A stretch of DNA of 20,677 nt from Colwellia sp. (GCA_003521815.1 DPHE01000003.1:18932-39608), one strand, 5' to 3'. Shown: positions 8,057-17,265, counted from the stretch's first letter. The notes: generated by a model from the sequence alone, not told the origin. A program made the numbers and translations.

Positions 8057-10654
8057 GTGTTTCCTGCCAAAAAGTTTTTCAAGCTTACTTTTACCTTAGT
8101 ATCTATTATTGTTTTTGGTACATTTTTTTTATATTTGACTTTGCGTGATGAGTTGCCCGATATTGAATCGTTAAAGGATGTTCAATGGCAAACTCCCATG
8201 AAGATCTACAGTATTGACGGTTCGTTAATTTCTCAATTTGGTGAGAAGAAACGAAAGCCACTAACATTTAAAGAGATTCCACAACAGCTAATAAATGCCT
8301 TATTAGCCACCGAAGATGATCGTTTTTATTTTCATTTCGGTGTTGATCCTATCGGAATGGCACGCGCTGTTTTGGGTCAAATAACAGGGAATAGTAGAGG
8401 TGGTGCAAGTACCATCACCATGCAAGTTGCTAGAAACTTTTTTTTAACTCGCGAACAAACTTACCTTAGAAAAGTCAGAGAAATATTTTTATCTTTTCAT
8501 ATCGAAAATTTATTAACTAAAGATGAAATATTGACACTCTACGTTAATAAAATTCCATTAGGACATAGATCTTTTGGTTTCGGTGCCGCTGCGCAGGTCT
8601 ACTATGGCAAAGAGATTAATCAACTAAGTTTGGCGCAAATAGCGGTATTAGCAGGCTTACCAAAAGCGCCTTCAACCTACAATCCTATCCGATCAGTAGA
8701 AAAAGCAAAGTTACGAAGAACAACAGTGTTGCAACGTATGTTAGTTAGTGGCTATATCACAGATAAAGAATATCAACAGGCAAAAGTAGCCCCAATTACT
8801 GGCAAGAGACATGGCGCTAAAATAGAATTAAATGCCCCTTACATTGCTGAGATGGCTCATCAAGAAGTACTTAGCCGCTATGGAAAAAAGCAAACTTATA
8901 CTAGTGGGTATAAGGTTTTTACTACGGTCACGGATAAATTACAACAAGCCGCTCATACTGCTGTCACAAAAAATTTATTACGATATGACCAACGTCATGG
9001 CTATCGAGGTGCTATTGCGTCTCTTCGCCCTGATGAAAAACTTACCGACCTTACTACCCCACAAAATAACGACAACACTCAATTAACGATCAAGCCAATA
9101 CCTTTGTCAGCGGAAGAAATTACAACAGCACTTAACAATGTGATTCATTATCAAATGTTAGTACCTGCTGTTGTTACGCAAGTAAATGAAAAGTCAGTCA
9201 ATATAACTTTACGCAATAATGATGAATCGGTGATATCTTGGGCAGGTATGGCTTGGGCGCGCCCTTATATAAACGACCAAAAACAAGGCCCTGTCCCCAA
9301 GGTAGCAAGTGAAATATTCCGTTATGGTGATGTAATATTAGTTAATCAAATCTCTGTAGGTGAATACCACTTAAGCCAATTCCCTATGGCCAGCGCAGCC
9401 ATTGTTTCCTTATCGCCAGATAATGGTGCAATTAAAGCTGCCGTCGGTGGTTTTAGCTTCAAACAAAGTCAATTTAACCGAGTCACCCAAGCTAAGCGTC
9501 AAGTAGGCTCAAATATTAAACCTTTCATTTACTCTGCAGCATTAGAAAATGGCTTTACTCTCGCCTCAATAATTAATGATGCTCCGATTAATCAATGGGA
9601 TAAAAGTAGTGGTGTTGTATGGCGCCCAAAAAATTCGCCAGAAACCTATGTTGGACCGATTAGAATGCGCTTAGCCTTGGCGCAGTCAAAGAATGTTGTT
9701 GCCGTAAGGTTATTAAAAAGAATTGGCATAGATAAGACTATAAACCACCTCTCATCTTTTGGATTTTCACCTGATGAATTACCACGTAATGAATCTTTAG
9801 CCTTGGGCTCAGCTTCATTAACGCCGTTAGAGCTAGTTACCGGCTTTGCTTCTTTTGCCAATGGAGGTTTTTTAATAAAACCGTACCTAATTGAACGTAT
9901 TGAAAATGCCGAAGGCAAAATTATCTATCAAGCAAACCCTGAGTTAGCCTGTGATCCATGTTTATTAGTGTCTAATCTTACTAAAAATATAGCAGATGCA
10001 GCAGATATCAATGTATATAATGATGAAGACGAAACACACCAATTAAGTAACGAAAAGGTAGTTTCACCACCAATATCAGCCCCTAGAGCTATATCAGAAA
10101 AAAATGCATTTTTGATCACCCAAGCACTTAACAGTGCTATTTGGGGATCTGATTGGTCAGGAGAAAATGGTTGGCAAGGCACTGGCTGGCGAGCTCGATC
10201 ATTAAATCGTCGTGATATTAGTGGCAAAACAGGTACAACTAACGAAGCCAAGGATGCGTGGTTTTCAGGTTTTACTCGCCGATTAGTGACAACCTCATGG
10301 ATAGGCTTTGATGATCCTAGCCGTAATTTAGGTAAATCTGTGTACAACAATAACTTAGGAGAAAATCAAATTACCGGTAAAGAGTTTGGTGCAAAATCAG
10401 CCCAACCTGCATGGATAAGCTTCATGAAAGTAGCATTAACTGATATCGATAACGAAACGTTTGAAGCTCCAGCTGAAATAGTTTCGGTGCGTATTGATAA
10501 AGCAACCGGTAAGCTGACCACTAAAACCAATAAGAGTAGTTTATTTGAATATTTTGAATTAGGTACTGTGCCTACCGAATACATAAGTACAGACAACAGT
10601 GCAGATATATTTCAAAATGAAGAGAGTGTTAGCAACGAAGAAGCATTGTTTTAA
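8057..10654 (+). CDS. mrcA: Penicillin-binding protein 1A (bifunctional class A PBP)
   Basis: An 865-residue inner-membrane enzyme that polymerises glycan strands and cross-links their peptides. A transmembrane anchor spans about residues 9-28. The glycosyltransferase (GT51) domain shows EDDRFY at 86-91, with catalytic E86, and GASTITMQ at 116-123. An OB-like linker domain (about 310-440) follows. The transpeptidase domain carries SxxK at S485-K488, SxN at S544-N546 and KTGT at 724-727, the three active-site motifs. It aligns along its whole length with E. coli PBP1a (850 residues), including QVGSNIKPF and the GAKSAQPAW stretch. The start is GTG; an ATG just upstream runs straight into a stop. 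Its position divergent from pilM is the usual one in gammaproteobacteria. Confidence 0.96.
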   Translation: MFPAKKFFKLTFTLVSIIVFGTFFLYLTLRDELPDIESLKDVQWQTPMKIYSIDGSLISQFGEKKRKPLTFKEIPQQLINALLATEDDRFYFHFGVDPIGMARAVLGQITGNSRGGASTITMQVARNFFLTREQTYLRKVREIFLSFHIENLLTKDEILTLYVNKIPLGHRSFGFGAAAQVYYGKEINQLSLAQIAVLAGLPKAPSTYNPIRSVEKAKLRRTTVLQRMLVSGYITDKEYQQAKVAPITGKRHGAKIELNAPYIAEMAHQEVLSRYGKKQTYTSGYKVFTTVTDKLQQAAHTAVTKNLLRYDQRHGYRGAIASLRPDEKLTDLTTPQNNDNTQLTIKPIPLSAEEITTALNNVIHYQMLVPAVVTQVNEKSVNITLRNNDESVISWAGMAWARPYINDQKQGPVPKVASEIFRYGDVILVNQISVGEYHLSQFPMASAAIVSLSPDNGAIKAAVGGFSFKQSQFNRVTQAKRQVGSNIKPFIYSAALENGFTLASIINDAPINQWDKSSGVVWRPKNSPETYVGPIRMRLALAQSKNVVAVRLLKRIGIDKTINHLSSFGFSPDELPRNESLALGSASLTPLELVTGFASFANGGFLIKPYLIERIENAEGKIIYQANPELACDPCLLVSNLTKNIADAADINVYNDEDETHQLSNEKVVSPPISAPRAISEKNAFLITQALNSAIWGSDWSGENGWQGTGWRARSLNRRDISGKTGTTNEAKDAWFSGFTRRLVTTSWIGFDDPSRNLGKSVYNNNLGENQITGKEFGAKSAQPAWISFMKVALTDIDNETFEAPAEIVSVRIDKATGKLTTKTNKSSLFEYFELGTVPTEYISTDNSADIFQNEESVSNEEALF

Positions 10655-10699
10655 CTTCTTCATTGTTATACCCAGGAAAGAGATAACTTAAAAAATGAT

Positions 10700-10723
10700 A
10701 ATTCACAGTAAAAACTGTGAATT
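10700..10723. terminator. Stem-loop between convergent mrcA and argA
   Basis: A perfect 10-bp stem (AATTCACAGT at 10700-10709, ACTGTGAATT at 10714-10723) closes a loop of four A. On the minus strand it is followed within a few bases by a run of six T, so it looks like an intrinsic terminator for the arg operon. Its right arm overlaps the argA stop codon. For mrcA on the plus strand the downstream T content is weaker. Confidence 0.65.
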
Positions 10724-12029
10724 AGATTTCTTTAATAAATACTTTTGAATTTCGTTGAAAGTTATACAGCTTTTTCTTACCTTCAGGTAGTTTACTTGTC
10801 GGTTGCTCAATAAAACCTTGCTCAAGAAACCAATGACCACTAACCGTTGTTAACACAAAAATAGAGGAAATTTGTTGTTGCTTAGCTGTATTTTCTAACG
10901 CTGTCATTAAGCGTCCTCCGCGATCACCTTTACGGTAATCAGGATGAATAGCAACACAGGCTACCTCGCCCATTTTTGCATCTGAATAGGGGTATAAAGC
11001 GGCGCAAGCAATAATAACGTCTTCTTTTTTTATCACTATGAACTTATCGATTTCTACTTCAAGTAATTCACGTGAGCGTTTAACTAAAACACCTTCATCC
11101 TCAAGAGGGGCTAACAGTTCCAAAATACCGCCAACATCGTCAATTGTTGCTATGGCGACTTGCTCTTTATGATCTTTAGCTATCAAAGTACCAGCACCAT
11201 CACGAGTAAACAGTTCTTGCAATAATGCCGTGTCACTTTGATAACTGACACAATGACAACGTTCAACACCATTTTCACCACATTGAATTATTGCACGAAG
11301 TAATAACTGACGCACATGGCAATCTTTTTCATCTAACAATGTTTTAACTGTGCGAACACTACAACTTCTGATCAATTCGCCAGTCTTAGCCAATAAACCA
11401 TCATCCTCGGTTAAGGTGATTAATTTATCCGCTTTTAAAGCGATAGCCGTTTGTGCAGCAACATCCTCTAAAGCAAGATTAAAAACTTCACCAGTAGGGG
11501 AGTAACCAATAGGTGATAGTAAAACAATTGAACCGTAATCAAGTTGCATGTTAATGCCGTCTGAATCAATCCTGCGAACACTACCCGTATATTTGTAATC
11601 TATACCATCACGAACACCCATAGGCTTGGCAATAACAAAGTTACCCGTACTCACACGAATTTGTGAGCCGTGCATAGGTGAATTAACTAACCCTGTACTT
11701 AATAAAGCTTCAATATGTAAACGTAAAGAGCCTGTAGCATCTTTTACCGCAACTAGCGTATCAGCGTCGGTAACGCGAATATTATTCTCAATTACTTGTT
11801 TAATATTACGCTGTATCATGCGTTCTGCAATTTGTGGTCGAGCGCCATGCACAACCACTAACTTAACACCCAAACTGCGTAATAATGAAATATCATGAAT
11901 AATATTGGCAAAATTCGCGTGTGAAACCGCTTCTCCGCCAAACATTAATACCACAGTTTTACCACGATGCGCATTGATATAAGGCGCAGCACTTCTAAAC
12001 CATTTCACATTATTTTTATTATTATCCAT
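10722..12029 (-). CDS. argA: N-acetylglutamate synthase ArgA (kinase-fold plus GNAT)
   Basis: A 435-residue enzyme for the first step of arginine synthesis, acetyl-CoA plus glutamate to N-acetylglutamate. Residues about 18-285 form the amino-acid-kinase-like domain, which in the classical enzyme binds the feedback inhibitor arginine, with VLMFGGEA at 27-34 and VVVHGARPQI at 58-67. Residues about 290-435 form the GNAT acetyltransferase domain, with ACVAIHPDYRKGDRGGRL containing the acetyl-CoA loop and YNFQRNSKV near the C-terminus. It aligns along its full length with E. coli ArgA (443). It begins 14 bp after argH(A), so it is the last gene of the arginine operon, whereas E. coli argA stands alone. 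The second N-acetylglutamate synthase domain next door makes it partly redundant. Confidence 0.95.
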   Translation of the reverse strand: MDNNKNNVKWFRSAAPYINAHRGKTVVLMFGGEAVSHANFANIIHDISLLRSLGVKLVVVHGARPQIAERMIQRNIKQVIENNIRVTDADTLVAVKDATGSLRLHIEALLSTGLVNSPMHGSQIRVSTGNFVIAKPMGVRDGIDYKYTGSVRRIDSDGINMQLDYGSIVLLSPIGYSPTGEVFNLALEDVAAQTAIALKADKLITLTEDDGLLAKTGELIRSCSVRTVKTLLDEKDCHVRQLLLRAIIQCGENGVERCHCVSYQSDTALLQELFTRDGAGTLIAKDHKEQVAIATIDDVGGILELLAPLEDEGVLVKRSRELLEVEIDKFIVIKKEDVIIACAALYPYSDAKMGEVACVAIHPDYRKGDRGGRLMTALENTAKQQQISSIFVLTTVSGHWFLEQGFIEQPTSKLPEGKKKLYNFQRNSKVFIKEI

Positions 12030-12043
12030 GATCTCTATTTCTT

Positions 12044-13990
12044 TTACTTTGCACTGTCAGAGCAGCCAACAATATATTCCATTGCCACTTCATCTGCTGG
12101 ATCTTTATGAGGGCTTGGTTCGCTGTCCTCAATAATATTTTCAGCAAGAGAACTTTTATCAATTAAATTAAAGCCTAATTGAGTAAAATATTGCGGAATA
12201 TAAGTTAATACAATAATTTGTTGTAGTTCCATCTGATGAGCAAATTCAAGTAGATATTGAACCAGTGCTTCACCCTGACCTTGTTTTTGAGCATTTTCGT
12301 CAATGACGACTGAACGAATTTCAGCAAGCCCCGTTTGATAGATATATAACGAAGCAGAACCGACCACTTTCCCTTCCATTTCTGCAACTACAAAGTTTTG
12401 AATATCATGAATAATATTGTCACGGGTACGTGGTAATATTTCACCTTTTTCAGCCCAAAACGTCGTTAAAGAAAATATACTGTCAACGTCTGACATTCTT
12501 GCTCTACGTACTGACATCGCTGCTGCTTTTTGTGCATTTAAACGTTGTTTTACTTGTTTTAATGCACCTTTAATTTGTTGCTTACCTGGAGCTCCAACAA
12601 CATTTTCATTAAGAATTTCACCATCGCCCGACTGTATATTTGCTAACGCTTGTTCAACCTGACCACGTGATGTACCACCAAGTGCTTCACGCTTATCAAG
12701 TGTAGACTCAATAGATAAGTGCTGATAAACATCTTGGCCAATTTGCTTACTGTATTCTTGTAATTGAGTAAGGGTTAAATCTTCTAACGGAACACCCTTG
12801 TCAATTGCAGCAAGTACCACTTCACCAACAATGTGATGTGCTTCACGGAATGGGATATCTTTACTCACTAGGTAATCAGCTAACTCGGTAGCGTTAGCAT
12901 AGCCTTGCTGTGCTGCCGCTAATGTCCGTGAACGATTTACTTTTAAACCATCAGCAACTAAAACCGCCATTTCCATACATTCTTGCCATGTATCAAGGGC
13001 ATCAAAAAGACCTTCTTTATCTTCTTGCATGTCTTTGTTATACGCAAGTGCAAGTGCTTTCATAGTGGTTAACATACCTGTTAACGAACCAAAAACACGG
13101 CCAGCTTTACCACGAATTAACTCACATGCATCAGGATTTTTCTTTTGTGGCATTAATGATGAACCAGAGCTAACTAAGTCGCTCATTTCAACAAAACCTG
13201 CTTCACCCGAGTTGTAAAAAATCAAATCTTCTGCAAAACGTGATAAATGCATCATTGAAATACTGGCTGAAGCAAGTAATTCAATCACATGGTCTCTGTC
13301 AGATACTGCATCTAAACTATTTAGTGTAGCTGTTCTAAAGCCTAAATTATGCGCTAATTTATTACGATCAATTGGGTACGCAGTACCTGCTAGAGCGCCT
13401 GAGCCTAATGGCGAAACATCTAAACGATAAAGCGCGTCTTTTAAACGACCAATATCACGGTTAAACATTTCAACATAGGCTAAACACCAATGACCAAACG
13501 TTACTGGCTGTGCGCGCTGTAAGTGAGTATATCCCGGTAATACCGTATCTTTTTCACGCTCAGCCAAGTTCATCATAGCTTGTTGTAAATTGACTAAGGC
13601 AAACAATAATTCGCCGCCCGTTTCTTTACACCAAAGCTTTAAATCTGTAGCCACTTGGTCATTACGACTACGGCCAGTATGGAGTTTTTTACCTAAATCA
13701 CCTGTTTTATCAATGAGTGCAATTTCAACCCAACTATGAATATCTTCGGCATCTGAGCCTAAAATTTGCTGTGGATTTTCTTCAACAGAAACTTTCAATT
13801 CATTAAGTGCCGCGGTAAGCTCTGTTAACTCATTATCGTCAATTATCCCAACAGAATGAATAGCACCTGCCCATGCGATAGAACCGACAATATCTTGTAC
13901 TGCCATGCGGTAATCAACAGGCAGTGAATCATTGAATTTTTTAAACTGTAAACTAGGTTGCCCTTTAAAGCGTCCGCCCCATAAAGCCAT
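12044..13990 (-). CDS. argH: Argininosuccinate lyase fused to a GNAT acetyltransferase, ArgH(A)
   Basis: A 648-residue fusion. Residues 1 to about 460 are argininosuccinate lyase, which splits argininosuccinate into arginine and fumarate. This part shows HTGRSRNDQ at 104-112, the conserved H156 in GYTHLQRAQP and the fumarase-superfamily signature GSSLMPQKKNP at 276-286. A linker precedes a GNAT domain from about 493 (VRRARMSDVDSIF) with the acetyl-CoA loop QKQGQG at 568-573 and YFTQLGF near 601-607. This layout matches ArgH(A) of Moritella and Vibrio, where the extra domain supplies N-acetylglutamate synthase activity without an arginine-binding domain. The start has a good GGAG nine bases upstream. 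E. coli ArgH is 457 residues, so the extra ~190 are the fusion. Confidence 0.95.
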   Translation of the reverse strand: MALWGGRFKGQPSLQFKKFNDSLPVDYRMAVQDIVGSIAWAGAIHSVGIIDDNELTELTAALNELKVSVEENPQQILGSDAEDIHSWVEIALIDKTGDLGKKLHTGRSRNDQVATDLKLWCKETGGELLFALVNLQQAMMNLAEREKDTVLPGYTHLQRAQPVTFGHWCLAYVEMFNRDIGRLKDALYRLDVSPLGSGALAGTAYPIDRNKLAHNLGFRTATLNSLDAVSDRDHVIELLASASISMMHLSRFAEDLIFYNSGEAGFVEMSDLVSSGSSLMPQKKNPDACELIRGKAGRVFGSLTGMLTTMKALALAYNKDMQEDKEGLFDALDTWQECMEMAVLVADGLKVNRSRTLAAAQQGYANATELADYLVSKDIPFREAHHIVGEVVLAAIDKGVPLEDLTLTQLQEYSKQIGQDVYQHLSIESTLDKREALGGTSRGQVEQALANIQSGDGEILNENVVGAPGKQQIKGALKQVKQRLNAQKAAAMSVRRARMSDVDSIFSLTTFWAEKGEILPRTRDNIIHDIQNFVVAEMEGKVVGSASLYIYQTGLAEIRSVVIDENAQKQGQGEALVQYLLEFAHQMELQQIIVLTYIPQYFTQLGFNLIDKSSLAENIIEDSEPSPHKDPADEVAMEYIVGCSDSAK

Positions 13991-14036
13991 AGTTATTTAC
14001 TCCAATTTTTTTTCGAAAACACTACTTAGAATGTAA

Positions 14037-14057
14037 AGAGCTAGCGACGCTAGCTCT
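14037..14057 (-). repeat. Stem-loop in the argG-argH(A) gap
   Basis: A perfect 9-bp GC-containing stem (AGAGCTAGC at 14037-14045, GCTAGCTCT at 14049-14057) around a 3-base loop lies about 17 bases after the argG stop. Read on the transcript it is followed only by a short TTT, so it is more likely an mRNA-processing or stabilising element, or a partial terminator, than a full stop. Confidence 0.55.
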
Positions 14058-14074
14058 CATAAGTAAAGCTATTG

Positions 14075-15313
14075 TTACTTGTCTTTCTGAGAAAGAGCAG
14101 TAATACGGCTAGATAAACTGAATAAACGGATAAAACCTTCGGCATGTTTTTGGTCGTAAACATCATCAGCACCAAAAGTAGCAAACTCTTCTGAGTACAA
14201 GCTGTTTGGCGAACGACGTTGAATGACTTGAGCCATACCTTTGTAAAGTTTAACAACTACATCACCCGTTAATTTTTCAGCGAAAGAAGCAGCTGAAGCC
14301 AATTGTGCCTTTGCTAACGGTGTAAACCAACGGCCATCATAAATAACATGAGAGAATTCAAGACCTACAGATTCACGATATTTTAAAGACTCTTTATCTA
14401 AGATAAGTGTTTCTAATCCTTTGTAAGCAGCCATTAATACAGTGCCACCCGGAGTTTCATAACAACCACGAGACTTCATACCTACTAAACGGTTTTCAAC
14501 AATATCGATACGACCAACACCGTGTGCTGCTGCTTTTTCATTAAGGTACATTAAGGCTTCATATGCGCCTGCACCACTTTGAGAAAAATCTTTACCATCA
14601 ACTGAAACTAACTCACCTTCAAGGAAACTTAATTCTACTTTTTCTGGTACATCAGGTGCATCCATAGGATCAACCGTCATTGTCCAAACTTCTTTAGACG
14701 GCTCACACCATGGGTCTTCTAATTCTCCACCTTCGTGAGAAATATGCCATGCGTTTGCATCACGGCTATAAATTTTAGTTAGTGAAGCAGCACATGGAAT
14801 TTCACGTTCAGCTAAATAATCTAATAAATCTTCACGAGATACCATATCCCACTCACGCCACGGCGCAATAACAGTAAGCTCAGGCGCAAGCGCAGCAAAA
14901 CAAGCTTCAAAACGTACTTGGTCGTTACCTTTACCTGTACAACCATGACATACCGCATCGGCACCAACTTTTAAAGCAACTTCAATATGCGCTTTTGCAA
15001 TAATAGGACGTGCCATTGACGTACCTAAAAGGTATTGTCCTTCGTAAACCGCACCGGTTTTAAGGATTGGGTAAATATATTCTTTAACGTATTCTTCTTT
15101 AAGATCTGCAACGTAACATTCAGAAGCACCTGAAGCGATTGCTTTTTCTTTAATGCCAACAAGCTCTTCTTCACCTTGTCCAACATCAGCACAAAAAGCG
15201 ATAACTTCACAATCATCATAGTTTTCTTTCAACCATGGAATGATGGCTGAGGTATCTAAACCACCTGAATAAGCTAATACGACTTTTTTGATTTTTTTCT
15301 TTTGAATACTCAT
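14075..15313 (-). CDS. argG: Argininosuccinate synthase
   Basis: A 412-residue cytoplasmic enzyme that joins citrulline and aspartate with ATP to give argininosuccinate. The ATP-pyrophosphatase P-loop SGGLDTS is at residues 16-22, ADVGQGEE at 42-49 and HGCTGKGNDQVRFE at 123-136, the citrulline/aspartate-binding region. A further conserved stretch, SRGCYETPGG, lies in the C-terminal half. Its length places it in the common ~400-residue type, not the ~447-residue E. coli type. The start is an ATG with AGAGAA upstream. It is 159 bp downstream of argF, the largest gap in the operon, and 84 bp upstream of argH(A). Confidence 0.97.
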   Translation of the reverse strand: MSIQKKKIKKVVLAYSGGLDTSAIIPWLKENYDDCEVIAFCADVGQGEEELVGIKEKAIASGASECYVADLKEEYVKEYIYPILKTGAVYEGQYLLGTSMARPIIAKAHIEVALKVGADAVCHGCTGKGNDQVRFEACFAALAPELTVIAPWREWDMVSREDLLDYLAEREIPCAASLTKIYSRDANAWHISHEGGELEDPWCEPSKEVWTMTVDPMDAPDVPEKVELSFLEGELVSVDGKDFSQSGAGAYEALMYLNEKAAAHGVGRIDIVENRLVGMKSRGCYETPGGTVLMAAYKGLETLILDKESLKYRESVGLEFSHVIYDGRWFTPLAKAQLASAASFAEKLTGDVVVKLYKGMAQVIQRRSPNSLYSEEFATFGADDVYDQKHAEGFIRLFSLSSRITALSQKDK

Positions 15314-15472
15314 GATTTTATTCTCTAAATTTGTTTAAATTTTTTACTGCAAAATATAGGTATAATTATATCGCTGTTTATCGCAGATAGTTAGTTAATT
15401 AATTAAAGTACAGAATTAACGAGAGTTAATACGTACTTTTTAAACGTCAATTGCGTTAATTAGCAAGAAAAG
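15314..15472 (-). promoter_or_regulatory. argF-argG gap with possible internal promoter and small hairpin
   Basis: On the minus strand a perfect -10 hexamer TATAAT lies at 15365-15370, about 52 bases before the argG ATG. No convincing -35 is found at 16-18 bp, so an internal promoter for argG-argH(A)-argA is only possible. A 6-bp stem with a GAGA loop (ATTAAC 15415-15420, GTTAAT 15425-15430) sits upstream of it. No complete ARG-box-like palindrome is visible. Confidence 0.3.
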
Positions 15473-16414
15473 TTACTCACTGAACAGCGTAACTAAAACG
15501 GCGTTCTGTGCCCACATTCTATTCTCTGCTTGCTGAAATACCACCGCCATTTCGCTATCGAAAAGTTCAGTGGTTATTTCTTCTTCCAAATGTGCTGGCT
15601 GACAATGCATCACGACACTTGCATCAGCTTTAGCCATCAATTGGTGGTTCACTTGATATGGTGCAAAGTGCGCTAATATTTTCGCTTTTTTACTTGCATC
15701 TTCATCACCCATTGAAATCCATGTATCTGTATAGATAACATCTTGCATGCCAATCGCTTCAACATCGGTAGTGATAATTAACTTTGCACCCGACTTATTC
15801 GCCAATGCTTGTGCAGTCTCTATAATATTTAATTCTGCTTCATAACCAGCTGGCGTCAGTAAAGTAAAATCCACACCTAACGTTGCCGCCATTATCATCA
15901 ATGAATTAGACACATTATTACCATCGCCTACATAAGCGAGCTTTACATCACTTAATTCGCTTTTATTTAAGGACGGAAGTAGCTCTGCTAAGGTAACAAA
16001 ATCAGCCAATGCTTGACAAGGATGATAGACATCACATAACGCATTAATAACCGGTATACTGCCGTGTAGAGCTAAACCTTGAATAGAATCATGGCTAAAT
16101 ACGCGCGCAACAATAGCATCGGCAAAACAGGATAAATTCTTAGCGTAATCGCTAACGCGTTCACGTTCGCCTAATTTGCCATTTTGTTGCCCTAAATACA
16201 ATGCATGACCACCGAGCTTACTAATACCCATATCGAAACTAACATGCGTTCTTAGTGAGGGTTTCTCAAAGATCATCGCCACTGACTTGCCCGCTAGCAC
16301 TTGATTATAATCTGCAGGGTTACTTTTAATCTTTATTGCTAACTCAATCAGGGCTAACAATTGGCCTTTATTCAACTGTTCATCAGCTAAAAAGTGTTTT
16401 AATTGATTCGACAT
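15473..16414 (-). CDS. argF: Ornithine carbamoyltransferase
   Basis: A 313-residue enzyme that makes citrulline from ornithine and carbamoyl phosphate. The carbamoyl-phosphate site reads FEKPSLRTH (S53-H57), the HPCQ motif is at 131-134, the ornithine-loop motif DTWISMG at 230-236, and the substrate cysteine motif reads HCQP at 270-273. The SMG loop argues for ornithine, not N-acetylornithine, as substrate, and agrees with the presence of argE. Two residues are unusual: the second Arg of the usual S-x-R-T-R is His57, and HCLP is HCQP. The start has GAAG nine bases upstream. It is 71 bp after argB in the operon. The function is clear; the motif deviations deserve comparison with close relatives. 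Confidence 0.93.
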   Translation of the reverse strand: MSNQLKHFLADEQLNKGQLLALIELAIKIKSNPADYNQVLAGKSVAMIFEKPSLRTHVSFDMGISKLGGHALYLGQQNGKLGERERVSDYAKNLSCFADAIVARVFSHDSIQGLALHGSIPVINALCDVYHPCQALADFVTLAELLPSLNKSELSDVKLAYVGDGNNVSNSLMIMAATLGVDFTLLTPAGYEAELNIIETAQALANKSGAKLIITTDVEAIGMQDVIYTDTWISMGDEDASKKAKILAHFAPYQVNHQLMAKADASVVMHCQPAHLEEEITTELFDSEMAVVFQQAENRMWAQNAVLVTLFSE

Positions 16415-16447
16415 TAGTATCTTCTTTTAAAAATTTTGTCACGTTAT

Positions 16448-16475
16448 CACTCTCATATAATATTATTTGAGAGTG
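16448..16475 (-). repeat. Stem-loop in the argB-argF gap
   Basis: A perfect 8-bp stem (CACTCTCA at 16448-16455, TGAGAGTG at 16468-16475) encloses 12 bases that are themselves nearly self-complementary (ATAAT/ATTAT). It begins 10 bases after the argB stop. No T-run follows directly, so an mRNA-processing or stability role in the polycistronic message is more likely than termination. Confidence 0.5.
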
Positions 16476-16485
16476 CTATAAAATG

Positions 16486-17265
16486 CTAATCAGGCTGAAT
16501 TTGCGTACCAACACCCTGACCATCAAGCAATTGCATAATTTGCTCTGGTGATTGCCAGCTGGCAACCGCGATACTTCGTCGTAATTGATTCGCCGCTTGT
16601 AGGGCTGCATTGACTTTAGCCGTCATGCCACCCGCAATAACACCCTGCTCAATTAGTGTATTTGCTTGCTCACTATTTAAGCTAGATAAATATTCACCAT
16701 CACCACCTTTAACGCCATTAACATCCGTTAATAATAATAATTGTGCGTTTAACAACTGACAAATAGCAACAGCTGCGTCGTCTGCATTCACATTCACTAA
16801 ATCACCATTGGGTAATGCACCAATAGATGAAATAATCGGCAGAAAATGACTATTTAACAAGGCATCTAATAATACACTATTTTTGGGACTAGGAAGACCT
16901 ACTTGCCCTAAATCTTGTGGTGATAATTTACACTGAATCATATCACCATCGGTTAACGATAATCCTACAGCAGGCAAGTTCATACTATTTGCCGTAGCCA
17001 CGATCGATTTGTTCACTGTACCTGCAAGAGCGCCACTAATTAAGCCTATTTGCTCTTTAGGTGTTACTCTCAAACCATGCTTTTTAACCGTAGTAAAACC
17101 GGCCTGTGTAAGCATTTCATCAACAACACAACCACCGCCATGTACTAACACAACTTTGGCATCAGTTTTTAGTTTGGTGATCACTGATAATAAATTATTA
17201 AGTGCTTCTTCTTTTTCTAAGATAGCACCACCAATCTTTATCACTAAAGGTTTAGGATTATTCAT
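16486..17265 (-). CDS. argB: Acetylglutamate kinase
   Basis: A 259-residue amino-acid-kinase-fold enzyme that phosphorylates N-acetylglutamate, the second step of arginine synthesis. It shows KIGGA at residues 10-14, the glycine-rich VHGGG at 41-45, NVNADDAA at 158-165 for substrate binding, and GGMTAK at 212-217 for the nucleotide site. It is of the short E. coli type and lacks the extra N-terminal helix of the arginine-inhibited hexameric kinases, so feedback control of the pathway probably acts elsewhere. The ATG is preceded by AGAG about eight bases upstream. It follows argC by 37 bp (or slightly more with the trimmed argC start unaffected at its 3' end). Confidence 0.96.
   Translation of the reverse strand: MNNPKPLVIKIGGAILEKEEALNNLLSVITKLKTDAKVVLVHGGGCVVDEMLTQAGFTTVKKHGLRVTPKEQIGLISGALAGTVNKSIVATANSMNLPAVGLSLTDGDMIQCKLSPQDLGQVGLPSPKNSVLLDALLNSHFLPIISSIGALPNGDLVNVNADDAAVAICQLLNAQLLLLTDVNGVKGGDGEYLSSLNSEQANTLIEQGVIAGGMTAKVNAALQAANQLRRSIAVASWQSPEQIMQLLDGQGVGTQIQPD

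Noticed and set aside
9928..10350. 140-codon ORF on the minus strand inside mrcA
   Set aside because: It is antisense to the conserved transpeptidase domain of PBP1A, has no recognisable motif, and the plus-strand frame is clearly the coding one.
15473..16414. N-acetylornithine carbamoyltransferase instead of OTC
   Set aside because: The SMG ornithine loop is present and argE provides free ornithine, so the acetylated substrate route is unlikely.
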